DNA from: Yoonia sp. BS5-3
GTDB taxonomy: Bacteria > Pseudomonadota > Alphaproteobacteria > Rhodobacterales > Rhodobacteraceae
DNA length: 64,000 nucleotides
NCBI RefSeq assembly: GCF_038069655.2
Contig: NZ_CP150951.2
Location: 2,072,001 to 2,136,000 of the forward strand
Direction: 5' to 3'
The notes under the pieces were generated by a model. The model made no database searches, had not been told where the DNA came from, and saw only the letters and a list, made by a program, of their open reading frames with translations. Each line of letters opens with the position of its first letter. The stretch's first letter is position 1. Below are positions 27,116 to 36,886 of the stretch, in pieces. Made by a program: the position numbers and the translations under genes.

Positions 27116-28144
27116 ATGGCCTACCATCCAGCTGAAGACCGCTATGAGCGCATGCAGTATCGCCGCTGTGGCGCGTCGGGGTTGAAACTGCCTGCGGTCA
27201 GTTTGGGGCTCTGGCACAATTTTGGCCATGATACGCCGCATCAGACAAAGCAGGCGATTTGCCGCAAAGCCTTTGATCTTGGGATCACGCATTTTGATCT
27301 GGCCAATAACTATGGCCCGGCCCCGGGGGCCGCAGAACATGCTTTTGGATCGATCCTGTCGGAGGATTTCGAAGGCTACCGGGATGAGTTGATTATCAGC
27401 TCAAAGGCGGGATACCGCATGTGGCCCGGCCCCCATGGTGAGATGGGTAGCCGCAAATATCTGGTTGCCTCTTGCGATCAGTCGTTGAAACGGATGGGGC
27501 TTGATTACGTCGATATTTTCTATTCGCACAGGTTTGATCCTGAGACCCCGCTTGAGGAAACAATGGGCGCGCTTGACTACATTGTCCGTTCAGGGCGGGC
27601 GCTTTATGCCGGGATTTCGTCCTACAACGCCGAGCGGACCCGCCAGGCCGTTGCGATACTTAAGGATTTGGGCACGCCCTGTCTGATCCATCAACCGTCC
27701 TACAATATGCTCAACCGTTGGGTGGAACGCGACGGGTTAAAAGACACGTTGACCGAGCTTGGCGTCGGATCGATTGCATTTACGCCCTTGGCACAAGGCA
27801 TGCTGACGACAAAATATCTGGGCGGTATTCCCGAAGGCAGCCGCGCCAGCCAAGGAAAATCATTGGCCAAAACGATGTTGTCAGAGGCGGCGCTGAGCAA
27901 CATTCGCAAGCTGAACGAAATCGCCGAAGGGCGGGGGCAAACACTGGCGCAAATGGCGATTGCCTGGGTTTTGCGTGATGGCGGGATTACCACGGCGTTG
28001 ATCGGGGCTTCGAAACCGTCGCAGGTTGAAGATTGTGCAGGCGCTATTACCAATTTGGATTTCACCACCGAAGAATTAGCGCTGATCGATGAATATGCGG
28101 ATGAAGAGCAAATTAATCTTTGGGCGGCGTCCTCGGAGACCTGA
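27116..28144 (+). CDS. YghZ-type aldo/keto reductase
   Basis: A 342-residue aldo/keto reductase of the YghZ/MgrA branch. It has Asp/Tyr in HFDLANNYGPAPGAAE, Lys in IISSKAGYRMWPGPHGEMGSRK, His in DIFYSHRFDPETPLEE and the cofactor end ALIGASKPSQVED. Members reduce L-glyceraldehyde-3-phosphate or methylglyoxal and help detoxify aldehydes. The ATG at 27116 is 6 bases after AGGGAG; a longer reading to 27077 lacks a site. It is divergent from the small cysteine-rich unit with 170 bases between starts. Confidence 0.9.
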   Translation: MAYHPAEDRYERMQYRRCGASGLKLPAVSLGLWHNFGHDTPHQTKQAICRKAFDLGITHFDLANNYGPAPGAAEHAFGSILSEDFEGYRDELIISSKAGYRMWPGPHGEMGSRKYLVASCDQSLKRMGLDYVDIFYSHRFDPETPLEETMGALDYIVRSGRALYAGISSYNAERTRQAVAILKDLGTPCLIHQPSYNMLNRWVERDGLKDTLTELGVGSIAFTPLAQGMLTTKYLGGIPEGSRASQGKSLAKTMLSEAALSNIRKLNEIAEGRGQTLAQMAIAWVLRDGGITTALIGASKPSQVEDCAGAITNLDFTTEELALIDEYADEEQINLWAASSET

Positions 28145-28225
28145 CAAGGCCACCAACGGGATGGGTTGGGACCCACCATATGTTGACATTGCTGTGCCTA
28201 AGCCAAGAAACCGTGCGTTCGATCA

Positions 28226-28255
28226 TTGACATGCCCCATTTCGAAATGGCTAGTA
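28226..28255 (+). promoter_or_regulatory. TTGACA box followed by a perfect 14-bp palindrome upstream of nadD
   Basis: TTGACA (28226-28231) is a perfect -35-like hexamer. CCATTTCGAAATGG (28236-28249) is a perfect palindrome in what would be the promoter spacer, with a poor -10-like element at about 28250-28256. This is the geometry of a repressed promoter, about 100 bases before the nadD start. The region 28145-28352 holds no gene that I can see. Confidence 0.35.
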
Positions 28256-28352
28256 CAGCGGGACGGAAACGAGCCCTTTTATATGTGCAAACAGGTAGTT
28301 GACCCAGGATGAACCGGTTGGCGTTTAAGCCCAAGATGCAGAGAATGCCAAA

Positions 28353-28949
28353 GTGAGCAGTCACGCCAAGGCACATCGCGGTCAGGTTGTTGGCCTGCTG
28401 GGTGGCTCATTTGATCCGCCACATGCGGGGCATGTGCATATCACACGCGAGGCGCTGAAACGTTTTGGACTGGATCGCGTATGGTGGCTGGTATCGCCGG
28501 GCAACCCGCTTAAGACCCATGGGCCAGCCGCCTTGCCTGATCGGATGCAAGCGGCCCGCGCCATGATGCGGCACCCGCGTGTCACCATCACGGATATCGA
28601 GGCGCAACTGGGCACGCGCTATACGGCGCAGACCCTGTCGGCCTTGCGCGCCCGTTACCGTGGCGTGCGCTTTGTGTGGCTTATGGGGGCGGATAATCTG
28701 GCGCAGTTTCATCGCTGGCAGGATTGGCGCCAGATCATGAATACTGTACCGGTGGGTGTCATGGCGCGGCCCGGCGATCGTATCGCGGCGCGCATGTCGA
28801 AGACGGCCCGTATCTATGCGCATGCAAGGTTGCCAAGCGGCGCGAGCCACCTTCTTGGCCGGTCGCATGCACCTGTTTGGTCCTTTGTTAACCTGCCCAT
28901 GACAGATCAATCGTCATCAGCCATACGGGCAAGAGGGGAATGGTCATGA
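28353..28949 (+). CDS. nadD: Nicotinate-nucleotide adenylyltransferase NadD
   Basis: A 198-residue nucleotidyltransferase with [17 protein letters not shown] (HxGH ATP-binding motif), [30 protein letters not shown] and a C-terminal SSSAIRARG (ISSTxIR-like) motif. It makes nicotinic acid adenine dinucleotide for NAD synthesis. The start is a GTG at 28353; the ATG 8 bases before it is out of frame and stops at once. The stop overlaps the dacB start (ATGA). Confidence 0.95.
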   Translation: MSSHAKAHRGQVVGLLGGSFDPPHAGHVHITREALKRFGLDRVWWLVSPGNPLKTHGPAALPDRMQAARAMMRHPRVTITDIEAQLGTRYTAQTLSALRARYRGVRFVWLMGADNLAQFHRWQDWRQIMNTVPVGVMARPGDRIAARMSKTARIYAHARLPSGASHLLGRSHAPVWSFVNLPMTDQSSSAIRARGEWS

Positions 28950-30412
28950 GCCTGTCGCGCCGTGCCTTACTGGCCACTGGTCTGTCGTCTTTCGCCACGG
29001 GGCTTGTTGCGGCGCCTTTGCAAAGTTCGATGCGCCCTATCGCCCGTGTGGTGCCCGAGGATGCGGTGGCCCAGCATATCGCCCGTTCGGGATTGTCCGG
29101 GCAGGTTGCTTTTGTTGCGGCTGATATCAACACGGGCGAGATTGTCGAAAATATCGCCCCGGATTTGCCGCAGCCACCGGCAAGTGTGACCAAGGCTTTC
29201 ACCGCGCTTTATGGGCTGGAAACGCTAGGCGTGGATTATCAATTTGAAACCCGTATTATCGCAGCCGGGCGCGTTGAAAATGGCATTTTGGAGGGTGACC
29301 TGATCCTGGCGGGCGGAGGGGATCCCAATCTGGTGACCGATGACCTTGCCGCCTTGGCGCAAAGCCTTAAAGAGACGGGTCTGCGCGAGGTAAAGGGCGA
29401 TTTTCTGGTTTGGGATGGGGCGTTGACCAATCTTGATGAGATCGACGCCGAGCAAGAGGATTATTTGGGTTATAACCCAACGGTCACCGGGCTGAACCTG
29501 AATTTCAATCGGGTGCATTTCGAATGGAAACGCGCCGGTGAACGGTTTGAGACGACCATGGATGCGCGCAGCGAAAATTACCGCCCTGCCGTCTCAATTG
29601 CACGGATGCAAATTGTCGATCGGGCATCGCCGGTGTTTACTTACCGCGATTTGGGCGAGATTGATGCTTGGACAGTTGCCAGATCGGCCCTTAATAACGC
29701 AGGTTCCCGTTGGCTGCCCGTCCGTCACCCCGCGCTCTATTGCGGTGAGGTTTTTGCGACATTTGCGCGAAGCCACGGCATTGTTCTGCAACCCCCAAAG
29801 GAAGTCGCTGACCTGCCAGATGGGCCGGTATTGGCGACCCATCGCGGGGTGCCGATGACGAATTTGATGCAAGGTATGTTGCGTTATTCAACCAACCTAA
29901 CGGCTGAGGCGACGGGGCTGAAATCAACCGCGCATGCGGTGCGGCAAAATCGCGGGCTGCGGACATCGGCGCTTGGTATGGCGCGTTGGGCGGCTGATCG
30001 GGCGCCCGGCACCGCCCCTGCATTTGTCGATCATTCGGGTCTTGGGGATGCCTCGCGCGTAACAGCAGGCGATATGGTGCGATTTTTGCTGGCCGATAAT
30101 GTGCGCCCAACGCTGCATCCGATCATGCGAGTGATCCCATTGGTGGATGCAGATCGGAACGCGATTGCAAATGATCGGGCGCTGATCCGCGCAAAAACCG
30201 GAACCTTGAATTTTGTCTCAAGCTTGGCGGGATATATGCGCACATCTTCGGGGCGTGATTTGGCATTTGCCTATTTCGCATCCGATCTTGAAGCGCGTGA
30301 CGTCGGCAAACAGCATGGCAGCGAAAACCCACCTGGATCGCGGTCTTGGAATACCCGTGCGCGCCGGTTGCAGCAGCAGATCTTGCAGCACTGGGCCCTC
30401 CGCGCAAGCTAG
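28946..30412 (+). CDS. dacB: D-alanyl-D-alanine carboxypeptidase/endopeptidase (PBP4, S13 family)
   Basis: A 488-residue penicillin-binding protein 4 type enzyme. The export signal starts with a twin arginine ([13 protein letters not shown]). The active-site triads are SVTK in [15 protein letters not shown] in [10 protein letters not shown] and KTG in RAKTGTLNF. It trims or cleaves peptidoglycan peptide cross-links in the periplasm. GAGGGG is 7 bases before the ATG at 28946, and the ATG overlaps the nadD stop. An ATG 6 bases upstream is too close to the Shine-Dalgarno. It ends 3 bases before the convergent TerB-like gene. Confidence 0.92.
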   Translation: MSLSRRALLATGLSSFATGLVAAPLQSSMRPIARVVPEDAVAQHIARSGLSGQVAFVAADINTGEIVENIAPDLPQPPASVTKAFTALYGLETLGVDYQFETRIIAAGRVENGILEGDLILAGGGDPNLVTDDLAALAQSLKETGLREVKGDFLVWDGALTNLDEIDAEQEDYLGYNPTVTGLNLNFNRVHFEWKRAGERFETTMDARSENYRPAVSIARMQIVDRASPVFTYRDLGEIDAWTVARSALNNAGSRWLPVRHPALYCGEVFATFARSHGIVLQPPKEVADLPDGPVLATHRGVPMTNLMQGMLRYSTNLTAEATGLKSTAHAVRQNRGLRTSALGMARWAADRAPGTAPAFVDHSGLGDASRVTAGDMVRFLLADNVRPTLHPIMRVIPLVDADRNAIANDRALIRAKTGTLNFVSSLAGYMRTSSGRDLAFAYFASDLEARDVGKQHGSENPPGSRSWNTRARRLQQQILQHWALRAS

Positions 30413-30415
30413 AGG

Positions 30416-30835
30416 TTATAGAGTCATATGCCGTGCGCGCGCGCCGCGCTCGATGGCTGCGGCGTGCAGACGATCAATATTCAGCTCTTCGCGGATTTCC
30501 TCAAGCATCCGGTTTTCGGGCCCCGCGATTCGACCATCGGCGGCGGCAACATCGCAAGCCAGCGCATAGGCGGTTTCAAACAGGTTTTCGGGCAGGGCAT
30601 CACGGATCAGTCCAAACAGGGCTTCTAAGCCGTCAACAGGCTCAAGCAGTTCAAAAACCATCTTGGACATCCGAGGTAGCCGTTCGGCGTCATATCCTGC
30701 GAAGACGGGTAGGTTGTTGATCTCATTGCTCATTTTGACCAATTCTGCGGTGCGGATATTCTCATCCGAAGCAGACATTGCAATCATCAATGCGACAAGC
30801 GCATCCTGGGCGGTCATTGGGGCGTCTTCGATCAT
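30416..30835 (-). CDS. Tellurite-resistance TerB-like protein
   Basis: A 139-residue all-helical protein of the TerB-like superfamily. It has an EF-hand-like acidic loop early (MSASDENIRTAELVKM) and a second late (DVAAADGRIAGPENRMLEEI), the paired metal-binding repeats typical of the family. TerB-like proteins bind divalent metal and are linked to membrane stress; tellurite resistance itself is not implied. AAAGGA is 7 bases before the ATG. It is divergent from lysS. Confidence 0.8.
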   Translation of the reverse strand: MIEDAPMTAQDALVALMIAMSASDENIRTAELVKMSNEINNLPVFAGYDAERLPRMSKMVFELLEPVDGLEALFGLIRDALPENLFETAYALACDVAAADGRIAGPENRMLEEIREELNIDRLHAAAIERGARARHMTL

Positions 30836-30950
30836 GGTGCAATCCTTTGGTTACCCGCGACATTTATTGACGCTTGCCCCTTGTCGCAATAGGGAGTGCG
30901 CTGTGTTGTCGCTATTGGGGCGGTAACCTTTTTCAAACGTGAGAAAAATC

Positions 30951-32519
30951 ATGAGCAATTTGCGTGACGCTGCGATGAATTCCAAGGCTTGGCCCTTTGT
31001 TGAGGCGCGCGCATTGCTCAAACGGTACGGGGGCAAGGCCCCTGAAAAAGGCTATGTTCTGTTCGAGACAGGTTATGGCCCTTCAGGGCTGCCCCATATC
31101 GGCACCTTTGGTGAGGTGCTGCGCACAACGATGATCCGCCGCGCGTTTGAGGTGATATCTGATATTCCAACCAAGCTGATCTGCTTTTCCGATGATCTGG
31201 ATGGGATGCGCAAAGTGCCGGGCAATGTGCCCCAGCAAGAGATGCTGGCCGCGCATATTCAAAAGCCGCTGACCAGCGTGCCTGATCCGTTCGGTACCCA
31301 TGAAAGCTTTGGCGATCACAACAACGCGATGCTGCGGCGGTTCCTTGATACTTTCGGGTTCGAATATGAATTCTATTCGGCGCGCGAATTCTACCGCTCG
31401 GGCCAGTTTGACGAGGTGCTTTTGCGTGCAGCGGCCCGCTATGATGATGTCATGGCCGTGATGCTGAAATCCTTGCGTGAAGAACGGCAGGGCACTTATG
31501 CAATCTTCCTACCGATCCATCCTGAAACGGGACGCGTGCTTTATGTGCCAATGAAGCACGTGGATGGCGAAAAAGGTGAGATCACTTTTGACGATGAGGA
31601 TGGGCGCGAATGGACGCTGCCTGTCACGGGCGGCAACGTAAAGCTGCAATGGAAGCCCGATTTTGGCGCCCGGTGGGCGGCGCTTGATGTTGATTTTGAA
31701 ATGTATGGCAAAGAGCACGCCACGAATACGGCGATCTATGACCGGATTTGCGAAATCCTTGGTGGCAAGAAGCCGAACCACTTTTCATACGAGCTGTTCC
31801 TTGATGAGAAGGGTCAGAAGATTTCCAAGTCTTCTGGTAATGGGATTTCGATTGACGAATGGCTGTCCTATGCGGCGACCGAAAGCCTGTCCTATTTCAT
31901 GTATCAAAAGCCCAAGACGGCCAAGCGTATGCATTTTGATGTGATCCCCAAGGCGGTGGATGAGTATCACCAGCAGCTGCGCGCCTATGCCGATCAGGAT
32001 GACACAGCCCGTTTGAACAACCCGGTCTTCCATATCCACGGACACAATGTGCCTGCCTCGGATATGGTGGTACCCTTTGCGATGCTGTTGAACCTGGCGT
32101 CGGTTTCCGGGGCTGAGGATAAAGAAACCCTCTGGGGCTTTATCCAGCGCTACGCGCCCGAGGCCTCGGCCGAAAAGAACCCGCAAATGGATCAGGCCGC
32201 AGGCTTTGCTGTGCGCTATTACAATGATTTTGTGAAGCCGACGAAAGTCTACCGCGCGCCAACCGATCAAGAGCGTGCAGCCCTGCAAGATATGCTGGAT
32301 CGCCTGAAGGTGTGGGATACCGGACTGGACGCCGAAGAGCTGCAGACCATGGTTTTTGCCGTCGGAAAAGAGCATGGGTTTGATCCACTGCGCAGTTGGT
32401 TCACGGCGCTGTATGAGATTCTGCTTGGCGCCTCGCAAGGCCCGCGCTTTGGCGGTTTTATCGCGCTTTACGGGATCGATGAGACGATGAAGTTAATCAC
32501 CGAAAAGCTGGCAGAATAG
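30951..32519 (+). CDS. lysS: Class I lysyl-tRNA synthetase LysS
   Basis: A 522-residue class I (archaeal-type) enzyme. The HIGH motif is in [14 protein letters not shown] and the KMSKS equivalent in [11 protein letters not shown], with GKDH-like EMYGKEH ahead of it. It charges tRNA-Lys. Most bacteria use an unrelated class II enzyme, while alphaproteobacteria use this form. I chose ATG 30951 over the in-frame GTG 12 bases earlier. A strong hairpin follows 8 bases after the stop. Confidence 0.95.
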   Translation: MSNLRDAAMNSKAWPFVEARALLKRYGGKAPEKGYVLFETGYGPSGLPHIGTFGEVLRTTMIRRAFEVISDIPTKLICFSDDLDGMRKVPGNVPQQEMLAAHIQKPLTSVPDPFGTHESFGDHNNAMLRRFLDTFGFEYEFYSAREFYRSGQFDEVLLRAAARYDDVMAVMLKSLREERQGTYAIFLPIHPETGRVLYVPMKHVDGEKGEITFDDEDGREWTLPVTGGNVKLQWKPDFGARWAALDVDFEMYGKEHATNTAIYDRICEILGGKKPNHFSYELFLDEKGQKISKSSGNGISIDEWLSYAATESLSYFMYQKPKTAKRMHFDVIPKAVDEYHQQLRAYADQDDTARLNNPVFHIHGHNVPASDMVVPFAMLLNLASVSGAEDKETLWGFIQRYAPEASAEKNPQMDQAAGFAVRYYNDFVKPTKVYRAPTDQERAALQDMLDRLKVWDTGLDAEELQTMVFAVGKEHGFDPLRSWFTALYEILLGASQGPRFGGFIALYGIDETMKLITEKLAE

Positions 32520-32527
32520 CATTGATC

Positions 32528-32557
32528 TGGCATCGCGCCCCTTTTGTCGCGATGCCA
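32528..32557 (+). terminator. Hairpin terminator after lysS
   Basis: TGGCATCGCG (32528-32537), loop of 10 bases including TTTT, CGCGATGCCA (32548-32557): a perfect 10-bp stem 8 bases after the lysS stop. No T-run follows, so it may work with Rho or as a 3'-end stabiliser. Confidence 0.6.
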
Positions 32558-32629
32558 TCAACCAACCAAAAGAAAATCTGAAGGCCTAGTTCGCCCGTAT
32601 CAAGAATGTCTGGATATGGGAGCGCGGAA

Positions 32630-33034
32630 ATGAATAGGTTTTTGGGATTTTTCATTGGATTTTGGCTGCTGTTGTCGCCTGTATTCGCGCAGGATGCGCG
32701 TGCGATCGAGGGCGTGATCGGAAACCAGCTGCAAGCATTCAACGATCGTGATGTGGATGCCGCTTGGCAATATGCCAGCCCGAACATCCAAGCCATTTTC
32801 AGAACACCCGAAAACTTTGGCCAAATGGTGCAACGGGGTTATCCAATGGTGTGGAACAATGCAGATGCGCAATTCCTAGAGCTTCGCGAAATTGCTGGCA
32901 GGCTTTGGCAAAAAGTCATGATCCGGGATGCGCGCGGCGGGCTGCATCTGCTTGATTACGAAATGATTGAAACCGGGGCAGGCTGGCAGATTAACGCCGT
33001 GCAACTGTTGCCGGCCCCCGATGTTGGTGCCTGA
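32630..33034 (+). CDS. DUF4864 family secreted protein
   Basis: A 134-residue protein. The ATG at 32630 is 7 bases after GGGAG and starts a clean signal peptide (MNRFLGFFIGFWLLLSPVFAQ). The mature part carries the DUF4864 pattern: IEGVIGNQLQAFNDRDVDAAW, QYASPNIQAIFRTPENFGQMV and GYPMVW. The fold is NTF2-like; its function is unknown. It is a single gene, with lysS upstream and about 180 bases to the next gene. Confidence 0.85.
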   Translation: MNRFLGFFIGFWLLLSPVFAQDARAIEGVIGNQLQAFNDRDVDAAWQYASPNIQAIFRTPENFGQMVQRGYPMVWNNADAQFLELREIAGRLWQKVMIRDARGGLHLLDYEMIETGAGWQINAVQLLPAPDVGA

Positions 33035-33214
33035 TCGGTTTCGCGACATAAAGCAGTTGATCATAGCCTTTCTTTGACGGCCTACGCACATGTTGCACTG
33101 CACACCGTCACGGTTGTCCAAGCTGCTCTTTAGAAATCTTGCATAGCTCTTACCGCTGGTAGCCGCGCGTTTTGGCGGGGCGTTTTGCTTTCAGCTGTCA
33201 AAGAGGATTTCAAG

Positions 33215-35503
33215 ATGAACAAGGCGATTACGGATGGTATTGTTTTTCAACCATTGCCCTTTTCCGCCGGGCTTAGCATTTGGTCAAGCGGCGATGGGAC
33301 GCCCGGGTCTGATACCTATGCTGTCAGCGGATCAGGGGTTTTTGTCGCTGCGGATCAGGATTTTGCCGGTTGTCTTGAGGTCCTCAAAGTCGATTCCGTT
33401 ACCAATGTGCGCTATATGGGCGAGACACCTGTTTTGCCGGGCTGCTATCTGCGTGTCACCGCGCGGGTCAAGGCTGTTGCGGGTGCACTTCCATCGGTGC
33501 GCATCTCTGGCTGGGCAGGGCTTGCTGGCGGTGCACAGGCGACCGGGTTGACCGAATATGGACCAGCCACTCAACTGACGACATATGGCGAAGTGGTCGA
33601 GGTCAGCGCCGTCATCGCAACCGCCGATCGGACCGGCGTTGATATGGTTTGGACTGGCGCGAATTACGGGCATATCGGGCTTGATCTGACAGGTGCAAAT
33701 GGCGGGCTGGTGCGGATCGACGATATTCAAATCGAAGATATCACATCCGTTTTCACCCGCGATTTGGTCGGTCTGGTTGATGTGCGTGATTACGGGGCCA
33801 AAGGCGATGGTGTCACTGATGACAGCGCGGCGTTCGATGCCGCAGATGCCGCCGCAAATGGTCGGACCGTCATTGTCCCCGAAGGTGACTACCTGCTTGC
33901 CAGTGATGTCAGCATGCAAAGTTCGGTGAACTTTATCGGGCGGATTGTCCAAGCGCCGGATTATCATTTCATTTTGCAGCGCGAATACAACTACGACAGC
34001 TATTTTGACGCTTTCCAGGACGAGGAAACCGCCTTTAAGAAAGCCTATCAGGCGTTGATCAACTTTGCCGATCATGAATCGCTGGATCTATGCGGTCGCC
34101 GGATCTTATTAACCGAGCCTGTGGACATGCAGGCCTGCGACCCAAGCCGCGACCGCTTTGAGACCCGCCGCGTAATCCGCAATGGCCATTTCCAGCCCGA
34201 GGATGGGGCGGTCTGGGACACGACCGAGGTCACATCCCAGGCGACCTATTCTGCCAGTGATGACAACCGCCTGACCAATGTCGTCAATATCGCCAGCATT
34301 CCGGTCGGTGCCTTGGTGCAGGGCAACGGCGTGGGCCGCGAGGTCTATGTGACGTCCGTCAATGTCAGCGCCGAGACGCTTGAGCTAAGCCGCCCGCTTT
34401 ATGATGCGGAAGGGTCGCAAGAATTCACATTCACCCGCTTCAAATACATGCTGGATTTCTCAGGCTATGTGAAATTCAGCCAGTTTATCATTGATGATAT
34501 TGAGTTTCAGGGGCGTGGTATCGCGAGTGGCATCATGTTGGCCCCCGATGGCTTTACTTTCCATATCCGCGATTGTTTCATCAACAAACCCAAAGACCGC
34601 GGTCTCACCTCGCCGGGTCGTGGTTGCCAGGGGATGATGATTGACCGCTGCAATCTGATCTCGGATGAGCAGGATGTGCCGGTGGCTGACCGGGTCAGCA
34701 TCGGGTTCAACGCCAATGCCAATGACGTCAAAATCCGCAATAACCGGACCAGCAAATTCATGCATTTCTGTGTGCTTGCCGGATCGGGTAGCTTGATTGC
34801 CGGAAATCACTGGTTCCATGGCGATGATGAAGTCAATGGCGTCCGTAAGGGCGGGGTCGTCATCACATTGCCTAACCCCAAAAGCATATTCACCGGCAAT
34901 TATTGCGATAACAACTTCATTGAATGGACAAATGAGCATTCCAGCTCGCCTGCGCTGGGCGCGCAGTTTTCCTTTGGTGGGCTGACGATTACCGGGAATA
35001 TGTTCACCACCAATGATGTGGCCGATTGGTTCAATTTCATTGTGATCAAACCTTATGGGGCGAACCACTTTATCAACGGATTTGCTGTGGTCGGAAATGT
35101 GTTCCGGTCGCTCAATGGTCGTATTGACCGGGTTGAGAATGTCGACACGACTTTTGCGGATCTGGATTTCAGCCGCACCCGTAGTTTTGAATTCACCGGC
35201 AACACGTTCCACAACGTGAATGAACCTGTCTCGAACCCCGTTTCGTTGTCCCATACCCAAGCAACCGAGGCCTCGACATGGGTGATGGATACGGACACCA
35301 GCCTGCCATTTGGCGGTGTCGCTAAGACTGTCGAAAGCGTGATGCCAGTTGGGGAAATTACGGATACCAGCGACGCCCGCCGCCATGATTTCCCATGGGC
35401 CGAGGGCGGACAGGGGGCGGATTCGCGCTCGGTGCACCTGAATTGGCCCGTCGCGGTAAAAGGGGCTGTGCGTTATCAAGTTCGGATGGACGATACGATC
35501 TAG
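33215..35503 (+). CDS. Right-handed beta-helix protein, GTA head-spike-like (GhsB-like)
   Basis: A 762-residue protein. Residues 1 to about 180 form a carbohydrate-binding-like beta domain (WSSGDGTPGSDTY). VRDYGAKGDGVTDDSAAFDAA at about 190-210 is the entry of a pectate-lyase/GH28-like right-handed beta-helix, with repeated coil motifs (IRDCFINKP, RGCQGMMIDRCN, FTGNYCDN, ITGNMFT). No signal peptide is seen. The N-terminus and architecture match, from memory, the head-spike protein GhsB of the Rhodobacter gene transfer agent, which binds capsule on recipient cells. No companion spike gene or GTA structural cluster is here. ATG 33215 follows AGAGG; a strong terminator ends the unit. Confidence 0.72.
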   Translation: MNKAITDGIVFQPLPFSAGLSIWSSGDGTPGSDTYAVSGSGVFVAADQDFAGCLEVLKVDSVTNVRYMGETPVLPGCYLRVTARVKAVAGALPSVRISGWAGLAGGAQATGLTEYGPATQLTTYGEVVEVSAVIATADRTGVDMVWTGANYGHIGLDLTGANGGLVRIDDIQIEDITSVFTRDLVGLVDVRDYGAKGDGVTDDSAAFDAADAAANGRTVIVPEGDYLLASDVSMQSSVNFIGRIVQAPDYHFILQREYNYDSYFDAFQDEETAFKKAYQALINFADHESLDLCGRRILLTEPVDMQACDPSRDRFETRRVIRNGHFQPEDGAVWDTTEVTSQATYSASDDNRLTNVVNIASIPVGALVQGNGVGREVYVTSVNVSAETLELSRPLYDAEGSQEFTFTRFKYMLDFSGYVKFSQFIIDDIEFQGRGIASGIMLAPDGFTFHIRDCFINKPKDRGLTSPGRGCQGMMIDRCNLISDEQDVPVADRVSIGFNANANDVKIRNNRTSKFMHFCVLAGSGSLIAGNHWFHGDDEVNGVRKGGVVITLPNPKSIFTGNYCDNNFIEWTNEHSSSPALGAQFSFGGLTITGNMFTTNDVADWFNFIVIKPYGANHFINGFAVVGNVFRSLNGRIDRVENVDTTFADLDFSRTRSFEFTGNTFHNVNEPVSNPVSLSHTQATEASTWVMDTDTSLPFGGVAKTVESVMPVGEITDTSDARRHDFPWAEGGQGADSRSVHLNWPVAVKGAVRYQVRMDDTI

Positions 35504-35533
35504 AGGCCATGTCGCCGCCTATGTTTGGTTGAC

Positions 35534-35562
35534 AAAAAGGGCACCCTTTGGGTGCCCTTTTT
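35534..35562 (+). terminator. Rho-independent terminator
   Basis: AAAAAGGGCACCC (35534-35546), loop TTT, GGGTGCCCTTTTT (35550-35562): a perfect 13-bp arm pair ending in a T-run, 30 bases after the beta-helix gene. It is the clearest intrinsic terminator in the window, and it shows that ureD cannot start upstream of about 35565. Confidence 0.93.
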
Positions 35563-35621
35563 CTATTTATGCGATCCTATTTGCCTGCAAATTAGGCAAG
35601 CGTTCGCAATCAGGGCAAAAC

Positions 35622-36542
35622 TTGACGCGATTTTGCTGGTCCTCTCTGGCCTCATTGCCTGTTTCTTTGGCAGTTTGTCCGGCGAAGACTGACCGACAGG
35701 ATCCGACGATCACCTACGCTGCCGAAATTCGTACCACTGATGCCGAACCGCTTGCGCCCCGCGCGCAGGGCGTTTTGCGTTTGGCCGCCAAGCGCCGCGA
35801 TGCACAGACGGTGATCGCCGATCTGCGCCAGGAAGGATCGCTGAAGGCGCTGTTTCCGCAGGTCCGTGGTCATGCGCTGGACGCGGTGTTTCTGAATACG
35901 GCTGGCGGGCTGACGGGCGGCGATCGGATGCAGATCGACATACAGGCGCAGGCGGACGCGCATGTGATTGTATCCTCGCAAGCTGCGGAGCGGGCCTATC
36001 GCGCGCAGCCAAATCAGATTGCGCAAAGCGAAGTTCGTTTGCAGGCCGCACCGGGTGGACGCATCGATTGGTTGCCACAGGAAACGATCCTGTTTGATCA
36101 GGCCGCGCTGAACCGCCGCTTGGAGGTCCGGCTGGCTGGTGACGCGTCGGCCCTTTTGGTCGAGCCCATTATCTTTGGCCGCGCTGCGATGGGCGAAACG
36201 GTTGAGACATTGCATTTGCGCGATCAATGGCGCGTGTGGCGGGATGATGAACTGGTGTTCGCGGATGCGGTCCGCCTGATTGGCAAAGCGCAACAGATGC
36301 TGCGCGAAACTGCCATTGGCGGCGGGGCAGCGGCGATGGCGACGGTTTTGTTTGCCAGCCCGCAAGCGGCCGCATTTGCCGAACGGCTGACCTTGCCTGA
36401 CACAAGCGGTGTGAGCCTTATCCGCGATGACGTTCTGCTGGTGCGGATGCTCGCGGCGGATGGCTTTGCGCTGCGAAAGCAGGTAATCCCTGTTGTTGAA
36501 GCGCTGTCCACAGCGCCCATCCCTCGTGTTTGGAGACTATAG
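35622..36542 (+). CDS. ureD: Urease accessory protein UreD (start uncertain)
   Basis: UreD is the scaffold that binds apo-urease and, with UreF and UreG, delivers nickel. The body is clear: [63 protein letters not shown] and [13 protein letters not shown]. No ATG or GTG lies in frame near the expected start. TTG at 35622 has CAGGG 6 bases upstream (306 residues); TTGs at 35655 and 35667 lack a site. ACAGGA at 35696-35701 stands before ACG (35706) and ATC (35709), which would give the usual length of about 278. It is first in the urease locus and followed 4 bases later by ureA. Confidence 0.88.
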   Translation: MTRFCWSSLASLPVSLAVCPAKTDRQDPTITYAAEIRTTDAEPLAPRAQGVLRLAAKRRDAQTVIADLRQEGSLKALFPQVRGHALDAVFLNTAGGLTGGDRMQIDIQAQADAHVIVSSQAAERAYRAQPNQIAQSEVRLQAAPGGRIDWLPQETILFDQAALNRRLEVRLAGDASALLVEPIIFGRAAMGETVETLHLRDQWRVWRDDELVFADAVRLIGKAQQMLRETAIGGGAAAMATVLFASPQAAAFAERLTLPDTSGVSLIRDDVLLVRMLAADGFALRKQVIPVVEALSTAPIPRVWRL

Positions 36543-36546
36543 ACAC

Positions 36547-36849
36547 ATGCAACTGACCCCTCGCGAAAAAGACAAGCTGCTGATCGCCATGGCCGCTGAG
36601 GTCGCGCGCAAACGGCTAAACCGCGGTGTGAAACTGAATTACCCCGAGGCCATTGCCCTGATCACCGATGCGGTGGTCGAAGGCGCGCGTGATGGGCGGT
36701 CTGTGGCAGATATGATGGAGGCCGGGGCGCAGGTGATCACCCGCGATCAGGTTATGGACGGGATCGCCGAGATGATCCACGAAGTCCAGGTCGAGGCGAC
36801 TTTTCCAGATGGCACCAAGCTGGTGACCGTCCATGATCCGATCCGCTAG
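36547..36849 (+). CDS. ureA: Urease gamma subunit UreA
   Basis: Exactly 100 residues, the standard gamma-subunit length, starting [20 protein letters not shown]. It has [30 protein letters not shown] and [21 protein letters not shown], all family signatures. It forms the (alpha-beta-gamma)3 urease with UreB and UreC, which hydrolyses urea to ammonia and carbamate. GGAG is upstream of the ATG at 36547; a longer reading to 36493 would overlap ureD. Its stop codon lies in the loop of a 9-bp hairpin (see 36838). Confidence 0.98.
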   Translation: MQLTPREKDKLLIAMAAEVARKRLNRGVKLNYPEAIALITDAVVEGARDGRSVADMMEAGAQVITRDQVMDGIAEMIHEVQVEATFPDGTKLVTVHDPIR

Positions 36850-36858
36850 GCGGATCGG
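36838..36858 (+). promoter_or_regulatory. Hairpin with the ureA stop codon as its loop
   Basis: CCGATCCGC (36838-36846), TAG (the ureA stop), GCGGATCGG (36850-36858): a perfect 9-bp stem with a 3-base loop. It ends 28 bases before ureB. It could pause or stabilise the transcript or modulate ureB translation. The structure is seen; the role is inferred. Confidence 0.5.
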
Positions 36859-36886
36859 TGAGGCTGAACAAGAAGGGGATACATGA

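Noticed and set aside
28145..28352. Possible tRNA or small RNA gene before nadD
   Set aside because: A GTTCGATC stretch resembles a T-loop, but no acceptor or anticodon stems can be drawn around it.
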